Below are positions 24,028-33,800 of a DNA stretch of 64,000 nucleotides, one piece after another (position 1 is the first letter of the stretch; each line of letters starts with the position of its first letter). Position numbers and translations under genes: made by a program. The notes under the pieces were generated by a model, which saw only the letters and a program-made list of their open reading frames with translations, searched no databases and had not been told where the DNA came from. Source of the DNA: Wenyingzhuangia gilva (GTDB lineage: Bacteria; Bacteroidota; Bacteroidia; Flavobacteriales; Flavobacteriaceae); assembly GCF_030519655.1 (NCBI RefSeq), contig NZ_JAUMIT010000004.1:1-64000 (forward strand). Direction: 5' to 3'.

Positions 24028-26454
24028 ATGACAAAGTTTAAATCTTTTCTATTCACATTATTTATTCTCTCTCAAGTTTCTTTTTCTCAAGGAAGAAATG
24101 TTAGAGTATTAGATGTTAATTGGAAGTTTCAAAAAGGAGATGTTAAAAATGCTCAACAAGAAGCGTTTAACGATTCAAAATGGGAAAAAGTAACCGTTCC
24201 TCACGATTGGGCTATTTATGGACCTTTTGATAAAGAAGTAGACAAACAAACAGTTGCCATAGTGCAAAATGGTGAAAAAGAAGCTACTGAAAAAACGGGA
24301 AGAACAGGAGCTTTGCCTCACGTTGGTACCGCTTGGTACAGAAATAAATTTTCTATTTCTGAAGCTGATTTAACCAAAAAGACAATCATTCTTTTTGAAG
24401 GAGCTATGAGTGAACCTCAAGTGTATTTAAATGGAGAAAAGATTGGAGAATGGGCTTATGGTTACAGTTATTTTTATTTCAACATCTCTAAATTTCTTAA
24501 AAAAGGAGAGAATACTTTAGCGGTAAAATTAACTAATAAAGCGTTTGCTTCTCGTTGGTATCCTGGAGCTGGATTGTACAGAAAAGTAAGTTTAATTACT
24601 AAAAATAAAGAGAGCATTAATCAATGGGGAGCTTTTATCACCACTCCTTTTATTAGTAATGAGGAAGCAAAAGTAAATATCAAAACTAAAACATCTGTTT
24701 CAAACGGATCTTTGGTTACTACTATTTTTGATGCTGATGGAAAAAAGGTAAGTGTTGATACAACTACTTTAGAATTTGGAAAAGAATTTGATCAGAATAT
24801 AAAGGTTAAAAATCCAAATTTGTGGAGTCCAGAAAATCCTTATTTATACAAAGCAGTCGCTCAATTATATGTTGGAAAAGATTTAAAAGATGAAGTAACT
24901 ACTCGTTTTGGAATTAGAGAAATTAAGTACGAAGCTAACAAAGGGTTTAGTTTAAACGGAAAAGTAACCAAGTTTAAAGGAGTTTGTTTGCATCACGATT
25001 TAGGTCCTTTAGGAACGGCTATTAATAAAGCTGCTTTAAGACGTCAATTGACTATTTTAAAAGAAATGGGATGTAATGCCATCCGTAGTTCTCATAACAT
25101 GCCCTCTTTTGAGCAGTTAGAGCTGTGTGATGAAATGGGATTTATGTTTTTGGCTGAAAGTTTTGACGAATGGGCAAAGGCAAAGGTAAAAAATGGATAT
25201 CACAGATTTTTTAACGAATATGCTGAAAAAGACATTGTGAATTTGGTGCATGCTACTAGAAATCATCCGTCTATTGTCATGTGGAGTTCAGGTAATGAAG
25301 TGCCAGACCAGCATGGAGAAGCAGGAGTGAAACGTGCAAAATGGTTACAAGATATTTTCCATAGAGAAGATCCTACAAGACCAGTAACTGTTGGAATGGA
25401 TCAAGTAAATTCAGTGATGAAATCTGGATTTGGAGCTTTGTTAGATGTGCCTGGGTTAAATTACAGAGTGCATTTATACGAGGAAGCAAATAAGAAATTT
25501 CCTCAAGGATTTATTTTAGGATCTGAAACTGCTTCAACGGTAAGTTCTAGAGGGATTTATAAATTTCCTGTAGTTCAGGAAAAAATGAAACAATATCCAG
25601 ATTTTCAATCTTCTTCTTATGATTTAGAAGCGTGTAGTTGGTCTAATGTTCCGGATGAAGATTTTGTGTTACAAGATGATAAAGATTGGGTTATTGGAGA
25701 ATTTGTTTGGACAGGTTTTGATTATTTAGGAGAACCGACACCATATGATACAAGTTGGCCGTCACGTAGTTCTTATTTTGGAATTAATGATTTGGCAGGT
25801 TTACCAAAAGATAGATATTATTTATACAGAAGTCGTTGGAACAAAGAGGCTGAGACTTTACATATTTTACCGCATTGGAATTGGGAAGGTAGAGAAGGAG
25901 AAGTAACGCCGGTTTTTGTATATACTAATTATGATAGTGCTGAACTTTTTATCAATGGAAAAAGTATGGGGGTTCAGAAAAAAAATAACAAAACCCCTCA
26001 AAACAGATATCGTTTGATGTGGATGGATGTTAAATATGAACCAGGAACCGTAAAGGTTGTTGCATTTGATAAAGATGGAAAAGCAGTAGCTCAAAAGGAA
26101 ATTAAAACAGCAGGAAAGCCATATCAATTGGTTTTAAATCCGGATAGAAAAACCATCAAAGCCAATGGAAAAGATTTGTCTTATGTAACCGTTTCAGTGG
26201 TAGATAAAAATGGAGTTGTTTGTCCAACAGCTACCAATCAACTAAAGTTTAAAGTAAAAGGAAAAGGAACTTACAGAGCAGCTTGTAATGGAGATGCTAC
26301 TTCTTTAGAGCAATTTCACTTACCAACCATGAAATTATTTAGTGGAAAATTAGTTGTGTTGGTACAATCTGAAAAAGAAGCGGGAAATATAGAATTAACA
26401 GTAACAGGAAAAGGATTAAAAACAGGAAAAGTAAGTTTGATTTCAGAGCATTAA
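24028..26454 (+). CDS. Glycoside hydrolase family 2 (beta-galactosidase-like), secreted
   Basis: The 808-aa protein opens with a type I signal peptide (KFKSFLFTLFILSQVSFSQG). Then come the GH2 sugar-binding domain (~25-200), an Ig-like domain (~205-300), the TIM barrel (~300-600) and C-terminal Ig-like/DUF4982-type domains. The acid/base is E424 in SSGNEVPDQHG and the nucleophile E558 in VIGEFVWTGFDYLGEP; spacing and motifs are normal. Family members cleave beta-galactosides, beta-glucuronides or beta-mannosides. With the neighbouring propellers it probably acts on a complex, perhaps algal, polysaccharide. No SusC/SusD pair is adjacent. Confidence 0.92.
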   Translation: MTKFKSFLFTLFILSQVSFSQGRNVRVLDVNWKFQKGDVKNAQQEAFNDSKWEKVTVPHDWAIYGPFDKEVDKQTVAIVQNGEKEATEKTGRTGALPHVGTAWYRNKFSISEADLTKKTIILFEGAMSEPQVYLNGEKIGEWAYGYSYFYFNISKFLKKGENTLAVKLTNKAFASRWYPGAGLYRKVSLITKNKESINQWGAFITTPFISNEEAKVNIKTKTSVSNGSLVTTIFDADGKKVSVDTTTLEFGKEFDQNIKVKNPNLWSPENPYLYKAVAQLYVGKDLKDEVTTRFGIREIKYEANKGFSLNGKVTKFKGVCLHHDLGPLGTAINKAALRRQLTILKEMGCNAIRSSHNMPSFEQLELCDEMGFMFLAESFDEWAKAKVKNGYHRFFNEYAEKDIVNLVHATRNHPSIVMWSSGNEVPDQHGEAGVKRAKWLQDIFHREDPTRPVTVGMDQVNSVMKSGFGALLDVPGLNYRVHLYEEANKKFPQGFILGSETASTVSSRGIYKFPVVQEKMKQYPDFQSSSYDLEACSWSNVPDEDFVLQDDKDWVIGEFVWTGFDYLGEPTPYDTSWPSRSSYFGINDLAGLPKDRYYLYRSRWNKEAETLHILPHWNWEGREGEVTPVFVYTNYDSAELFINGKSMGVQKKNNKTPQNRYRLMWMDVKYEPGTVKVVAFDKDGKAVAQKEIKTAGKPYQLVLNPDRKTIKANGKDLSYVTVSVVDKNGVVCPTATNQLKFKVKGKGTYRAACNGDATSLEQFHLPTMKLFSGKLVVLVQSEKEAGNIELTVTGKGLKTGKVSLISEH

Positions 26455-26474
26455 AATAACTTAAGTAAATATTA

Positions 26475-26510
26475 AAAATTCCATTATATGTTAGCGTATA
26501 ATGGAATTTT
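26475..26510. terminator. Bidirectional terminator between convergent genes
   Basis: A 14-bp perfect stem (26475-26488 with 26497-26510) has an A-rich left and T-rich right flank. It serves the GH2 gene on the plus strand and the dioxygenase gene on the minus strand, whose stop codon (26491-26493) lies in the loop. Confidence 0.85.
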
Positions 26511-27345
26511 GTTTTATGCTATTTTGATGGAGGTCATAGAAAGAGAACCCCCCAACATATTGATCGTTAAAAATTGAAATTTCTTCATTTTTATTATCTT
26601 TTAAAGCCAAAGTATAAATCAAAGGCATATAATGTTCTGGTGTTGGAATAGACAAATTAAAAGCAGTTCCTTGTTTGTTAAAATTGATGAGGTCTTTGTG
26701 ATTGTTATTCAAAATAAAATCTTTCATTTTTTCATTGGCTTCAATCGCCCAATCAAATCCATAGGAACCCGCATTCATTTTATCCCAAACAATTCTTCTT
26801 AGGTTATGAACCATATTTCCGCTTCCTACAATTAAGACTCCTTTGTGTCTAAGTTGTTGAATTTCCTTAGCTAAATCATAATGATATTGTGCAGGTTTAG
26901 AATAATCAATACTCATTTGAATTACAGGAATATCGGCATTTGGATATAAGTGTTTGATGACGCTCCATGCTCCGTGGTCTAATCCCCATTTGTCATCTAA
27001 ACCAACTTCTGTTTGGGTAACTAAATTTTTGGTTTCCACAGCTAGTTCTGGACTTCCTGGAGCAGGATATTGTACGTCAAACAAGGCTTTAGGGAAACCA
27101 CCAAAATCGTGAATTGTTGGTGGATGTTGCATAGCGGTAACAAAAGTTCCTTTGGTTTCCCAATGAGCAGAAATGCATAAAATAGCATTGGGTTTTGGCA
27201 ATTCTTGTCCAAGCTTTCTAAAAGAGGCTACAAACTCATTTTCTTCAATAGCATTCATAGGACTTCCATGTCCTAGAAACAGCACAGGCATTTTAGGCGT
27301 ATTGCTTAAAGAAGAGGTGATGTTTTTTAAATTTTGTAGACTCAT
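26491..27345 (-). CDS. ygiD: 4,5-DOPA dioxygenase-type extradiol dioxygenase (YgiD/DODA family)
   Basis: The 284-aa protein belongs to the class III extradiol dioxygenases. The metal-binding histidines are visible in VLFLGHGSPMNAIEENEF, ISAHWETKG and GSGNMVHNLRRI, with LDHGAWSVIKHLYPNADIPV between them. E. coli YgiD opens DOPA; the natural substrate here is unknown. The frame extends upstream to 27492, but the family begins at MSLQNLKN, so ATG 27345 is taken; the longer form would run 110 bases into the preceding lipoprotein gene. Lies 37 bases after that gene on the same strand. Confidence 0.9.
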   Translation of the reverse strand: MSLQNLKNITSSLSNTPKMPVLFLGHGSPMNAIEENEFVASFRKLGQELPKPNAILCISAHWETKGTFVTAMQHPPTIHDFGGFPKALFDVQYPAPGSPELAVETKNLVTQTEVGLDDKWGLDHGAWSVIKHLYPNADIPVIQMSIDYSKPAQYHYDLAKEIQQLRHKGVLIVGSGNMVHNLRRIVWDKMNAGSYGFDWAIEANEKMKDFILNNNHKDLINFNKQGTAFNLSIPTPEHYMPLIYTLALKDNKNEEISIFNDQYVGGFSFYDLHQNSIKQNSIIR

Positions 27346-27382
27346 TTGATATTTCTTAGATATGCATATTTGGTCGTCTCTT

Positions 27383-28438
27383 TTAATATAAAATATCAAA
27401 AGAAACGTGTTTGATGTATTTTCTGTTGTAAGTATATAAGATGTGAATTTTTTTATCAGAAGTTTGAATGATGGCCGGATAACTAAACTCACCTTCTGTT
27501 TGATGCTCTAAATCTAATAATTTTTTCCAGTTCAAGCCATTTCTAGAATACTCCACATCTAAGATGTTACGTCCATTAAACCAATCGGCACCTCTTGGTA
27601 AAGGATTATTTACCAGTAAAAAGAAGTTTTTACTTAAAGCAACACCGTCAATACCAGAATTAGAGTTTACCACGTTAATACTATCCATTTCAGACCACGT
27701 TTGTCCGTAATCACTTGACCAAGAGTTGATCACTTTATCGTGTTTACTTCTGCAAAGCATCTGAATTTTATTATCAGCATGGACTAAAAAAGTGGGTTGG
27801 ATTACATCGAAATTAGCTTTATTATCAACCTTTGTTTTTTCCCAAGTTTTGGTAGATTCGATATAAGTTTCTACATGTACTCTCCAATTATCACTGGTGT
27901 TGCTTTCTGTACTACTACCACATAAAATCACTCCTGGAGTAACCTCTATAGGTTTGTTTTTAATAGGTCCTAAAAATCCATCAGGTAAATAAGTAGTTTT
28001 GCTCCAAGTTTGTCCGTCATCTTTAGAACTAATCATAGCACCAAACCATTCTCTAGGGTTTTTACCAACTTTATAAAACAGATACAAAACATTGCTTTTG
28101 CTTTTAAATAGTACTGGGTTCCAACAAGGTAGCGTGTCATTATTTTTCAACAAAGGTTTAACAATACATTTTGGTTTAGACCATTTTTGATTGATAAAAT
28201 TAGAGGAGTAGATACCGACGTCTTTAGCACCCTCATAACTACCTCCAAACCAAGCAGCCATCAAATGGTTAGGACTCACTTCTTCTATAGTAGCAGAATG
28301 TGAGTTGTTGGTAACTGGTGGAGCTGCAATGTAAGTTTGTGTAATATTACTTATTAAAGGAGTTTTAATTGTTGTTTTACAAGAGATTAATAATGTTGTA
28401 ATAAGAAACAGTGAAGGGTATTTAATTTTTAATTTCAT
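27383..28438 (-). CDS. Sialidase-like (BNR/Asp-box) lipoprotein
   Basis: The 351-aa protein has a lipoprotein signal peptide (MKLKIKYPSLFLITTLLISC with the lipobox Cys at its end) and a beta-propeller with Asp boxes SSKDDGQTW and SSDYGQTW. LMAAWFGGSYEGAKDVGIYS and the CWNPVLF strand fit the exo-alpha-sialidase-like (BNR_2) group. Many such proteins act on sugars other than sialic acid, so the specificity is open. ATG 28438 was chosen over 28501 because it places the lipobox correctly. It lies in a minus-strand run with a dioxygenase and another propeller. Confidence 0.82.
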   Translation of the reverse strand: MKLKIKYPSLFLITTLLISCKTTIKTPLISNITQTYIAAPPVTNNSHSATIEEVSPNHLMAAWFGGSYEGAKDVGIYSSNFINQKWSKPKCIVKPLLKNNDTLPCWNPVLFKSKSNVLYLFYKVGKNPREWFGAMISSKDDGQTWSKTTYLPDGFLGPIKNKPIEVTPGVILCGSSTESNTSDNWRVHVETYIESTKTWEKTKVDNKANFDVIQPTFLVHADNKIQMLCRSKHDKVINSWSSDYGQTWSEMDSINVVNSNSGIDGVALSKNFFLLVNNPLPRGADWFNGRNILDVEYSRNGLNWKKLLDLEHQTEGEFSYPAIIQTSDKKIHILYTYNRKYIKHVSFDILY

Positions 28439-28617
28439 GGGGTTATAAGTAAAATGAGCCACTAAATTAAGTATATTTTTTTTTAAAATATGAGCATTCA
28501 AACCATATTATTTGGTGTTTTTAAGAAATAAGAGAATCTTATAAAATAAGAGTGATTAATGAATAATAGATAATTAGATAACTTAATAAATGAGAAATAA
28601 ATAATAGTAAATAATAC

Positions 28618-28651
28618 AAAACCTCCTAAAGATTTGTCTTTAAGAGGTTTT
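28618..28651 (-). terminator. Terminator after the BNR-4 gene
   Basis: A 15-position stem with one mismatch (28618-28632 with 28637-28651). On the minus strand it ends in TTTT and follows the BNR-4 gene by about 30 bases. The remaining 28439-28617 holds AT-rich sequence with no recognisable element. Confidence 0.75.
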
Positions 28652-28680
28652 GTATTAGGTATTTTGGTTCTATGTATAAG

Positions 28681-29979
28681 TTAAAATTTAACGTTATAAA
28701 TTTCAACATTTTGAGCAGGCATATTTTGTAAAGTCTCTCCATCACCTTGTCCTACTTTTTGCACATATAAATTCAGTTTTTTCTTAGTTCTCCAAAGTTC
28801 TGTATCATAACTAGGTTCCCAACTATCTAAAGAATAATCAGTAATGGTTTTGGTTTCCCAAGAGGTTAATTCATCGTTGGTACTATAAGTCAATACCGCT
28901 TTGTTATCATATTCTATATCACGATAAATAAGCATGACTTTGGTTTTTCCTCTTTTGTTATTTACAATAACCTGTGGTCTAGAAATAGGAATTTTTTTAG
29001 TTCCACCACCTCCTAAAGTAAATGGCGTTTTACGGTTGGTCATGGCTGTGGTTTTCCATCCTTCTTTATTCTTGAAGATTAAAAAGAATTGAGGAACTGT
29101 TTCTCCTTTTTGGGTAAAGTAAGTTGCAATATATGGATTTCCATTTGCATCAGCATACATGGAAGTTTGGTTGATTAAGGTACTTTTTTGAGGAATAATA
29201 GAAACATATTCTGCCGATGCTTTGGTAATTGGCAAATTGTATTTTGTTCCATTAGATTTTTCCCAAGTCTTTCCAAAATCATTGGTTTTTGCATAACACA
29301 TATCGTGGTTTGATGACACATCCCAAGTTTCTCTCCACACCCAAGAAATATGAAAAGTTCCGTTATTATCTAAAGTAGCCTGCCAATAAGCATTACGTTT
29401 GTCTTTACCATCAATTAAAGAAGAATGTACTCTTGTCCAATTTCCTTCTTTGGTATGATATCTATTAATGACCAAATTTCCGTGACCAGAACCTCCATCT
29501 CTATATAAGAAAAACAAATCACCATTAGGAAATTTGTAAAACTCAGGATAGGTAACAAAATTCTCATTTTCGCCAATCATGCTTTGTTGTTCAGAGAGTT
29601 CTAAACAATTTGGTTTTATAGATTTTGCATACAATAATTTGTTATTATGATGTCCCCACGAAACATGTAAATATCCTTTCCCATCTACAGTAAGACTAAT
29701 GCTACAATGTGCATCCAATACATTTCCTTTGTATTGTGTCGTATGAACTTCCCACTTGTTAGATTTTTGTTTTCTTTTGGCCAATGTTAAAAAACCTTTA
29801 GCATCATAATAAGCTACATATTGATGTTTTTTATGAGAGATGACTGAGTTTTTTCTAAATACAGTTGCGTTTACTGAGTTTTGAGACCATCCTTTACCAA
29901 CCACAGAAACTTGTGCTACAGATTTATGAAAAGGAATTAAAAGAAACAAAAACGATAAAATGAGATATTTAATTTTCAT
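28681..29979 (-). CDS. Secreted BNR-4 repeat beta-propeller protein (possible polysaccharide lyase or hydrolase)
   Basis: The 432-aa protein has a signal peptide (MKIKYLILSFLFLLIPFHKS, cleavage near SVAQ) and BNR_4-type repeats: RKNSVISHKKHQYVAYYD, LDAHCSISLTVDGKGYLHVS, SWGHHNNKLLYAKS, FFLYRDGGSGHGN and SRPQVIVNNKRGK. BNR_4 propellers include the ulvan lyases of PL24/PL25, which use His, Tyr and Arg; the GHH motif and the YRDGGSGHGN block recall them, but I cannot confirm the family. ATG 29979 was chosen by the signal peptide and by the promoter at 30047-30054. No anchoring domain or T9SS C-terminal domain is seen. Confidence 0.8.
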   Translation of the reverse strand: MKIKYLILSFLFLLIPFHKSVAQVSVVGKGWSQNSVNATVFRKNSVISHKKHQYVAYYDAKGFLTLAKRKQKSNKWEVHTTQYKGNVLDAHCSISLTVDGKGYLHVSWGHHNNKLLYAKSIKPNCLELSEQQSMIGENENFVTYPEFYKFPNGDLFFLYRDGGSGHGNLVINRYHTKEGNWTRVHSSLIDGKDKRNAYWQATLDNNGTFHISWVWRETWDVSSNHDMCYAKTNDFGKTWEKSNGTKYNLPITKASAEYVSIIPQKSTLINQTSMYADANGNPYIATYFTQKGETVPQFFLIFKNKEGWKTTAMTNRKTPFTLGGGGTKKIPISRPQVIVNNKRGKTKVMLIYRDIEYDNKAVLTYSTNDELTSWETKTITDYSLDSWEPSYDTELWRTKKKLNLYVQKVGQGDGETLQNMPAQNVEIYNVKF

Positions 29980-30046
29980 GCTTTTTAAATGATGTATTAT
30001 ATTTTTTAATAGGATGGGATTTTCCTGTTTGTTTAAGGGGAACAAA

Positions 30047-30054
30047 CAAATATA
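30047..30054 (-). promoter_or_regulatory. Promoter -7 element of the BNR-4 gene
   Basis: TATATTTG on the minus strand, about 68 bases before the ATG at 29979. The in-frame ATG at 30045 would lie at or before the transcription start, which supports the shorter protein. Confidence 0.55.
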
Positions 30055-30176
30055 AACAAAACAAGTAAGAGGGAAAGTAGGGGAATTGGTAAAATAAAGG
30101 GGAGGGAAATATGTTGGTTCAATTACCCCTTGTGTTTAGGGTTGATGCTAAAGATGCAAAAACAAAAGAAAAAAAA

Positions 30177-30239
30177 TAGTTTAAAATTTAAACTATGCTA
30201 TGAAGAAGAAAAGCTCAAACATACGTTTGGGCTTTTTGT
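30177..30239. other. Gene-free stretch with palindrome and orphan hairpin
   Basis: Between the BNR-4 promoter and the copper operon there is no ORF. It holds a 19-base perfect palindrome (TAGTTTAAA centre TTTAAACTA, 30177-30195) and a terminator-like hairpin (30211-30220 with 30225-30234, one G-T pair, followed by five T). No gene on either strand needs this terminator, so it may end a small RNA or be a relic. The flanking purine-rich sequence from 30060 to 30170 shows nothing recognisable. Confidence 0.5.
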
Positions 30240-30301
30240 ATGTGCTTTTACCATAATTTAAGAGTTATAGATGATATTGTAATACCAATCATAAAATTTC
30301 A

Positions 30302-30309
30302 TAACTTTG
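30302..30309 (+). promoter_or_regulatory. Possible -7 element of the copper operon
   Basis: TAACTTTG fits TAnnTTTG and ends 7 bases before the ATG at 30317. A TTG at 30277-30279 is 22 bases upstream, a little long. An operator for the HMA-AraC regulator could lie nearby but was not identified. Confidence 0.45.
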
Positions 30310-30316
30310 CAGTATT

Positions 30317-30727
30317 ATGAAAAATAGTTTTCACAAATACCTGGCCGTTGTTTTAGCTCTTATTGTAGTCTTTTCTACAGTATCGGTTACGCTTACCATG
30401 CACTTTTGTGGAGAAAAAATATCTGATATAACTGTTTTACAAAATGTAAAAACATGTTGTACTGATACTCATGAATCTGATGGAATTACACAAGTATCTA
30501 AAAAAAGTTGTTGTTCTGATGTAAAAATCACCAAAGATTCACAAACTGAAATCCAGACTCAAAACACAGCGTTGAGTATCCATCAAAAAGTATTCTTTAC
30601 TTCTTTTGTAACTGCTTATGTATTGTTGTTCGACAATCAAACCAAGCAAGACTTTAACTTTTTAGATTACTCACCACCTCTGGTTGTAAAGTCTATTTAC
30701 AAGCTAGATGAGGTTTACCTTATTTGA
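30317..30727 (+). CDS. HYC_CC_PP family protein
   Basis: This 136-aa Bacteroidota protein has the hallmarks that name the family: an aromatic-Cys-Gly site after an N-terminal membrane segment (TLTMHFCGEKISDI), two vicinal cysteine pairs (KTCCTD, KKSCCSD) and the proline pair in DYSPPLVVKS. One transmembrane or signal segment is at residues ~8-27. Function is unknown; family members regularly precede copper/silver RND operons, and the Cys/His/Met set suggests metal binding at the membrane. It is the first gene of the copper operon here, 103 bases before cusA. Confidence 0.85.
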   Translation: MKNSFHKYLAVVLALIVVFSTVSVTLTMHFCGEKISDITVLQNVKTCCTDTHESDGITQVSKKSCCSDVKITKDSQTEIQTQNTALSIHQKVFFTSFVTAYVLLFDNQTKQDFNFLDYSPPLVVKSIYKLDEVYLI

Positions 30728-30830
30728 TTTTTTTATTTTTTAGAAGTTTAATCCTAATCTTAATTATAAGATTTAGGAAGTTTTATTTGTGCGTTAGGCA
30801 CTAGTTTCTAATGAATAAAATCAAAAAATC

Positions 30831-33800
30831 ATGCTGAATAAAAGCATCAAATTTTTAATAGAAAACAAATTGGTAGTATTCTTATTGCTACTCATATTTA
30901 TAGGTTGGGGTATTATCAACGCTCCTTTTGGTTGGGATACCAAAATTTTACCTAGTAACCCTGTGGCGGTTGATGCCATTCCAGATATTGGAGAAAATCA
31001 ACAAATAGTTTTTACCAAATGGGATGGAAGGTCTCCTCAAGATATCGAGGATCAAATTACCTACCCATTAACTACTTCCTTATTAGGAATTCCTGGAGTA
31101 AAAACCATTCGTAGTTCGTCTATGTTTGGTTTTTCCAGCATCTATATTATTTTTGATGAGGATGTTGAGTTTTATTGGAGTAGAAGCAGAATTTTAGAAA
31201 AATTAAATTCTTTGCCAAGTGGATTGTTGCCTAATGAAGTCAATCCAGCTTTGGGGCCTGATGCTACAGGATTGGGACAAGTATTTTGGTACACTTTAGA
31301 AGGTAGAGATAAAGATGGTAATGTCACCGGTGGTTGGGATTTACAAGAACTCCGCACCACACAAGATTATTACGTAAAATACGCTTTGTCATCAGCCAGT
31401 GGTGTTTCAGAAGTCGCTTCTATTGGTGGTTATGTACAAGAATATCAAATTGATGTACAACCAGAATTATTAAGACAATACAATATTGATTTGCAAACGG
31501 TGGTCAAAGCGGTTAAACAAAGCAATAAAGATATTGGAGCGCAAACTTTAGAAATTAATAAAGTTGAATATTTGGTTCGTGGTTTGGGCTATGTAAAATC
31601 TATTAGTGATATAGAAAATGCAGTAGTCACTTCTAAAGATTTTAGATCAATTAGAGTAAAAGATATTGCCAAAGTTCACTTAGGACCAGCAGCCCGTAGA
31701 GGAATTTTAGATAAAGAAGGTGCAGAGGTTGTAGGTGGAGTGGTGGTGGCTCGTTATGGTGCCAATCCATTAGAAGTCATCAACAATACAAAGGAAAAAA
31801 TAAAAGAACTAAGTAAAGGGCTACCATCAAAAGTTTTAAAAGATGGAAGAACTTCTCAGTTAACCATTGTTCCTTTTTACGATCGTTCAGAACTAATTCA
31901 AGAAACCTTAGGGACTTTAAATGAAGCTTTAACCTTAGAGATTTTGATTACCATTTTGGTGATTGTAGTGATGGTCAATAATTTAAGAGCCTCTATTTTA
32001 ATTTCTGGCTTGTTACCTGTGGCAGTCTTGATGGTTTTTGTAGCCATGAAAATATGTGGGATAGATGCCAATATTGTTGCCTTATCGGGAATTGCTATTG
32101 CCATTGGAACGATGGTAGATGTTGGAGTGATTTTATCTGAAAATATTATTAGACACTTAGATGAAAATAAAGAAAAGTTAGCAATAAATACAGTCGTTTA
32201 CAATGCTACTAAAGAAATATCTGGAGCCATTGTAACAGCGGTTTTAACAACTATTATTAGTTTTATTCCAGTATTTACCATGATTGGTGCAGAGGGGAAA
32301 TTGTTTAGACCTTTGGCTTTTACCAAAACTTTTGCCCTTACGGCTTCATTAATTGTAGCGTTGTTTCTTATTCCGCCATTTGCAGCGTATTTATTTAAAA
32401 AGACAGAAATCAAAAAAAAGGCTCAAAAAAGCATTCAGTTCTTGTTGTTAGTCATAGGTTTGGTTGGGGTGATTTATGGAACTTATTTAGGATTTGTATT
32501 GATAGGATTTGCCATCATTACCTTATTGAATTTGTTTGATAAAATAAAATCAAACTTAGTAAGTAAATTGCATATGTATTTGATTAGCATTACAATTGTG
32601 ATTTTATTAACGGAGTTTTGGAGGCCTTTAGGAATTGACAAAAATTTATTTTTAAACTTCCTTTTTGTAGCCATCCTTTGTTTCGGAATTTTAGGTGTTT
32701 TTGCCTTGTTAAGAAAATATTACAGTGCTATTTTAACTTGGGCCTTACATCACAAAATTTTGTTTTTAAGCATTCCAACCACCATTGTAATTTGTGGTTT
32801 TATAATTATGAAAAATACAGGAAAAGAGTTTATGCCTTCTTTAAACGAAGGTTCTTTTTTACTGATGCCAACGTCTATGCCTCATGCAGGTGTTGAAGAA
32901 AACAAACGAGTGTTACAGCAATTAGACATGGCGGTAGCAAATATCCCCGAAATTGAAACGGTAGTAGGAAAAGCAGGGAGAACAGAGTCTTCTTTAGATC
33001 CTGCTCCTTTGTCTATGTATGAAAATATCATTCAATACAAATCAGAATATCAATTAAATAGTCAAGGGAAAAGACAGAAATATAAGATTGATGAAAATGA
33101 TTTTTTTGTGTTAAAAAGTGGGAGGTTAGCTACGGATGGAAGTGAAAAGTTTAAAGACATCCAAGGTTCAAAATATGCATCTTTTGTAAATAAAGATGAA
33201 TTGATTCCTGACGAAGATGGAGCGTTTTATAGAAATTGGAGAACCAATATCAAATCCCCAGATGATATTTGGAATGAAATTGTAAAAGTGACTAAATTAC
33301 CTGGAGTTACATCAGCTCCTAAATTACAACCTATAGAAACTCGTTTGGTGATGTTGCAAACAGGAATGAGAGCTCCTATGGGAATTAAGGTAAAAGGAAA
33401 TAATTTAAAAGAAATTCAAGCTTTTGGAGAACAATTAGAAACGATTTTAAAAGAAGCTGAAGGTGTAAAAAAAGAAGCAGTTTTTGCAGATAGAATTGTA
33501 GGGAAGCCGTATTTATTGATTGACATTGATAGAGAAAAAATTGCTCGTTACGGAGTGTCTATAGAAGAGGTGCAAGAAGTTTTAAAAGTAGCTGTTGGCG
33601 GTATGGAAATTACTCAGACAGTTGAAGGTAGAGAACGTTATGGCGTGAGAGTAAGATACCCTAGAGAGTTAAGATCAAATCCAGAAGATTTAAAGAAGAT
33701 TTACATTCCTGTAGCGAGTGGAAAACCAGTTCCGTTGAGCGAAATGGCAAGCATTAGGTATGAGCAAGGACCACAAGTGATTAAAAGTGAGGATACTTTT

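Noticed and set aside
27346-27492. N-terminal extension of the DODA-type dioxygenase
   Set aside because: It overlaps the upstream lipoprotein gene by 110 bases and has no family similarity; the conserved chain starts at 27345.
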